Positions 5,319 through 6,983 of a DNA stretch of 6,983 nucleotides are shown one piece after another. The stretch is from Planctomycetaceae bacterium (GTDB lineage: Bacteria > Planctomycetota > Planctomycetia > Pirellulales > Thermoguttaceae). Location of the stretch: the NCBI GenBank assembly GCA_031287585.1, contig JAITST010000330.1, positions 1 through 6,983 of the forward strand, written 5' to 3'. Position 1 is the first letter of the stretch. Each line of letters opens with the position of its first letter. The notes under the pieces were generated by a model. The model ran no database searches. It saw only the letters and a list, made by a program, of their open reading frames with translations, and was not told the DNA's origin. The position numbers and the translations under genes are program-made.

Positions 5319-6686
5319 ATGGACACAAACCGCCGAATTAAAATCGCTACCGGTAAAACATCGGTACTCGATTGGATGAAAAGCCGCTTTGTTGACACGG
5401 CGATTATGGTCGTCGGGTTTGCGGTTATCACACTTGGTATTGCAGCGATGTCGGACTCGGCTTTTGCAGCGGAACCAGAAGGAAGGGACGTTGCCGTAGC
5501 GTCGCAGGATACGTTACCACAACAGGGAAACATTCAGTTTCTCGGATTGTTGACAGAGCGTCAGGCGAGTGAAGTAGCCCGCCCGAAAGATTCGATGCTC
5601 CTTAAAATTAACCGTCGTTTGCTATCCGGTCCCGGACGTTCGCCGCGTGAGTTTTATATGCTCTCGAAGCGGATAAATCCGATGGAAGGTGAAATGCTCG
5701 CTGATTCGCAGGATGGACAGTGGAATACGTTCAACCTGTTTCAGGCGGCATTGGCAGCCGAAGGAAACCGTACACCGGTTCAGGTTAAACAACTTGAGTC
5801 GCGGATGGAACAAATTGTTCGTGATATGCAGCAGAAACTGGAAAGTTCCGATGCTGCTGATGAAGGCGCGGATGCCCGTAAACTTACAGAAAAACTGTTC
5901 CGCTACCTCCACGAAAATGTCCTCACTGCGAAGTACGACATCAATTGCACAGACCCAGCGACAGTTTTGGAAACTGGAAAATACAATTGCGTCAGTGCTA
6001 CATTATTTTTCAACGTTTTGGCTGAACGTGCCGGAATCAACGCTTGTGCGTTGGAAATGCCGGGTCACGCGTTAAGCCGGGTAAAGCATCAAACTTTGGC
6101 TGGTGCAAATTCCTTTGACCTCGAAACAACCTACGCTGGTTGGTTTTCGTTGCCGAATGAAGAACAACGCCGTGCCGCAACAGAAAGCAAAATCGCGTCC
6201 AACTCCGCTCCGCAAACCTATACAGTTGCGAAGCCGGTTATCAACGACCAGAATTCGTCTATGAAGAAAATCCGCGAACTGACACCGGTTCAGTTTGTAG
6301 CAATCGTTTACTACAATAAAGGTTTTGATTATCTCAAAGCCGAACGTTACGCCGACGCGGTAAACGCAAACGCAAAAGCGTTGACGTTAGACCCGCAAAA
6401 CGAAAACGCGTGGAAAAACTTACTTGCTGCAATCAATAACTGGGCAATCGCCTGCATCGACAAAGACCAAAACAGATTTGACCTTGCGGTAGAGTTGTTA
6501 GAATACGGACTACAGATAGATGAAACTTACGACATGTTCCGTACAAATATGCGTTCGGTATTTTGCCAATGGATTCAATCGCTCCAAAAAGAAGGAAGAG
6601 CGAATGATGCAATGACAGTATATCACTTCGCAATTGAACGCCTGCCAAACGATGAAGTACTAAAGTCGCTGGTAGAAACGAAGTAA
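5319..6686 (+). CDS. Exported transglutaminase-like protein with TPR region
   Basis: The protein has 455 residues from the chosen ATG. A charged N-terminus (1-26) leads into a hydrophobic helix (about 27-44) and an AFA-AE signal peptidase I-type site near 48-52, so the mature protein is probably periplasmic. At 195-275 it resembles the transglutaminase-like fold: Cys224 in GKYNCVSATLFFNVLAERAGI, His250 in MPGHALSRV and Asp267 in SFDLETT could form a Cys-His-Asp triad. The spacing recalls SirB1-type proteins and bacterial transglutaminase-like proteases. At 331-364 there is one good TPR unit (YYNKGFDYLKAERYADAVNANAKALTLDPQN), with weaker TPR-like helices to about 440. A peptidase or amidase on cell-surface proteins, with the TPR binding a partner, is inference; no substrate can be named. 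The GAGGTGG site and upstream promoter favour ATG 5319, although the frame is open back to 4821. Confidence 0.82.
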   Translation: MDTNRRIKIATGKTSVLDWMKSRFVDTAIMVVGFAVITLGIAAMSDSAFAAEPEGRDVAVASQDTLPQQGNIQFLGLLTERQASEVARPKDSMLLKINRRLLSGPGRSPREFYMLSKRINPMEGEMLADSQDGQWNTFNLFQAALAAEGNRTPVQVKQLESRMEQIVRDMQQKLESSDAADEGADARKLTEKLFRYLHENVLTAKYDINCTDPATVLETGKYNCVSATLFFNVLAERAGINACALEMPGHALSRVKHQTLAGANSFDLETTYAGWFSLPNEEQRRAATESKIASNSAPQTYTVAKPVINDQNSSMKKIRELTPVQFVAIVYYNKGFDYLKAERYADAVNANAKALTLDPQNENAWKNLLAAINNWAIACIDKDQNRFDLAVELLEYGLQIDETYDMFRTNMRSVFCQWIQSLQKEGRANDAMTVYHFAIERLPNDEVLKSLVETK

Positions 6687-6735
6687 GAAAAAGTTGACAA
6701 TTTCGCGGCGAGCGAAAAGCACGTGAGTTTTTTCT
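6686..6735 (+). terminator. Possible terminator after the transglutaminase-like gene
   Basis: A perfect 6-bp stem (TTTCGC 6701-6706 with GCGAAA 6712-6717) lies inside a looser A-tract/T-tract pairing (6686-6692 with 6729-6735). Six T residues stand at 6728-6733. The T-run is about 10 nt from the inner stem, so the match to a Rho-independent terminator is only moderate. Confidence 0.4.
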
Positions 6736-6819
6736 GCTGTGTGAACGGAAAACAGAGTAACTGCCCTAACAGATGGTAGTGTATGTTGTATAAAAAATTA
6801 CGCAAGTGATAAATAATGA

Positions 6820-6848
6820 ACGACACGGGATATATTTTGGTGTATAAT
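6820..6848 (+). promoter_or_regulatory. Promoter of the gene starting at 6946
   Basis: A perfect TATAAT stands at 6843-6848. Seventeen nt upstream is ACGACA (6820-6825), four of six to the -35 consensus. The predicted start near 6855 gives a leader of about 90 nt to the ATG at 6946. Confidence 0.55.
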
Positions 6849-6882
6849 GTCGCCTGTTAAATTGACACGTTTACAGATTATA

Positions 6883-6903
6883 CCGCCTTCGTCGCGAGGG
6901 CGG
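6883..6903 (+). other. Hairpin in the 5' leader of the last gene
   Basis: CCGCCTTC (6883-6890) pairs with GAGGGCGG (6896-6903) with one G-T pair and a 5-nt loop. It lies between the predicted transcription start and the ribosome binding site. It is too far from the start codon to block ribosomes by itself; stabilising the mRNA end or an attenuation step are possible roles. Confidence 0.5.
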
Positions 6904-6932
6904 GCTTCAAACACACACCAAAACTTTTCTCG

Positions 6933-6938
6933 AAAGGA
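6933..6938 (+). promoter_or_regulatory. Ribosome binding site of the last gene
   Basis: AAAGGA lies 7 nt before the ATG at 6946, a strong Shine-Dalgarno sequence at the normal distance. This is the main reason for calling the cut-off gene. Confidence 0.65.
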
Positions 6939-6945
6939 AAAAACT

Positions 6946-6983
6946 ATGACAGACTTTGTAAAAACACAAATTAACACAATTTA
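6946..6983 (+). CDS. Start of an unidentified gene (3' end outside window)
   Basis: Only the first 12 codons are present, MTDFVKTQINTI, before the window ends. A good ribosome binding site, a leader hairpin and a perfect TATAAT box upstream support a real, separately transcribed gene. Twelve residues are too few to name a family; nothing in them suggests a signal peptide. Confidence 0.55.
   Translation, partial: MTDFVKTQINTI

Noticed and set aside
5689..6075. 128-codon open frame on the plus strand in another frame
   Set aside because: It overlaps the transglutaminase-like gene over its catalytic Cys and His region and has no family features of its own.
6862..6867. Perfect TTGACA that could be a second -35 box
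   Set aside because: No -10-like hexamer stands 16-18 nt downstream; the nearest TATA-like bases are only about 10 nt away.

Overview
The window looks like chromosomal DNA of a planctomycete with moderate GC. The main reason is a compact minus-strand run read tpiA - secG - yicC - gmk - rpoZ - coaC. From memory, this order is characteristic of Planctomycetota, and the omega subunit reads like the divergent planctomycetal form (VGGRFKLSALIQKRLIALN). The lineage call is inference; no search was possible.

Layout, left to right: (1) 1-318, plus strand, the C-terminal 105 residues of an IS4-type transposase whose start lies outside the window. (2) 319-563, a gene-free stretch holding a strongly structured repeat: an outer 16-bp stem (364-379 with 473-488) enclosing three hairpins, followed by a tandem octamer. 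(3) 564-4262, six minus-strand housekeeping genes: a CoaC-type flavoprotein (PPC decarboxylase), RNA polymerase omega, guanylate kinase, YicC endoribonuclease, SecG with an unusual Thr/Pro-rich tail, and triosephosphate isomerase. Gaps are 6-86 nt, so they probably form one operon read from a promoter upstream of tpiA. (4) 4263-5318, about 1 kb of AT-rich sequence between divergent genes, with several good inverted repeats and a probable promoter near 5195-5222. It also contains 166 stop-free codons in frame with the next gene. (5) 5319-6686, plus strand, an exported transglutaminase-like protein with a TPR region. (6) 6687-6945, a possible terminator, a good -10 box, a 5'-leader hairpin and a strong ribosome binding site. 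(7) 6946 onward, the first 12 codons of another plus-strand gene cut by the window edge.

Functionally the operon is a housekeeping group without one shared pathway: glycolysis, secretion, RNA turnover, nucleotide supply, transcription and coenzyme A synthesis. The transglutaminase-like protein is a separate unit acting outside the cytoplasmic membrane. No CRISPR array, tRNA, rRNA or obvious defence system is present. The least ordinary parts are the nested-hairpin element beside the transposase, the open N-terminal extension in front of the exported protein, the SecG tail, and a CoaC with no CoaB partner in view.
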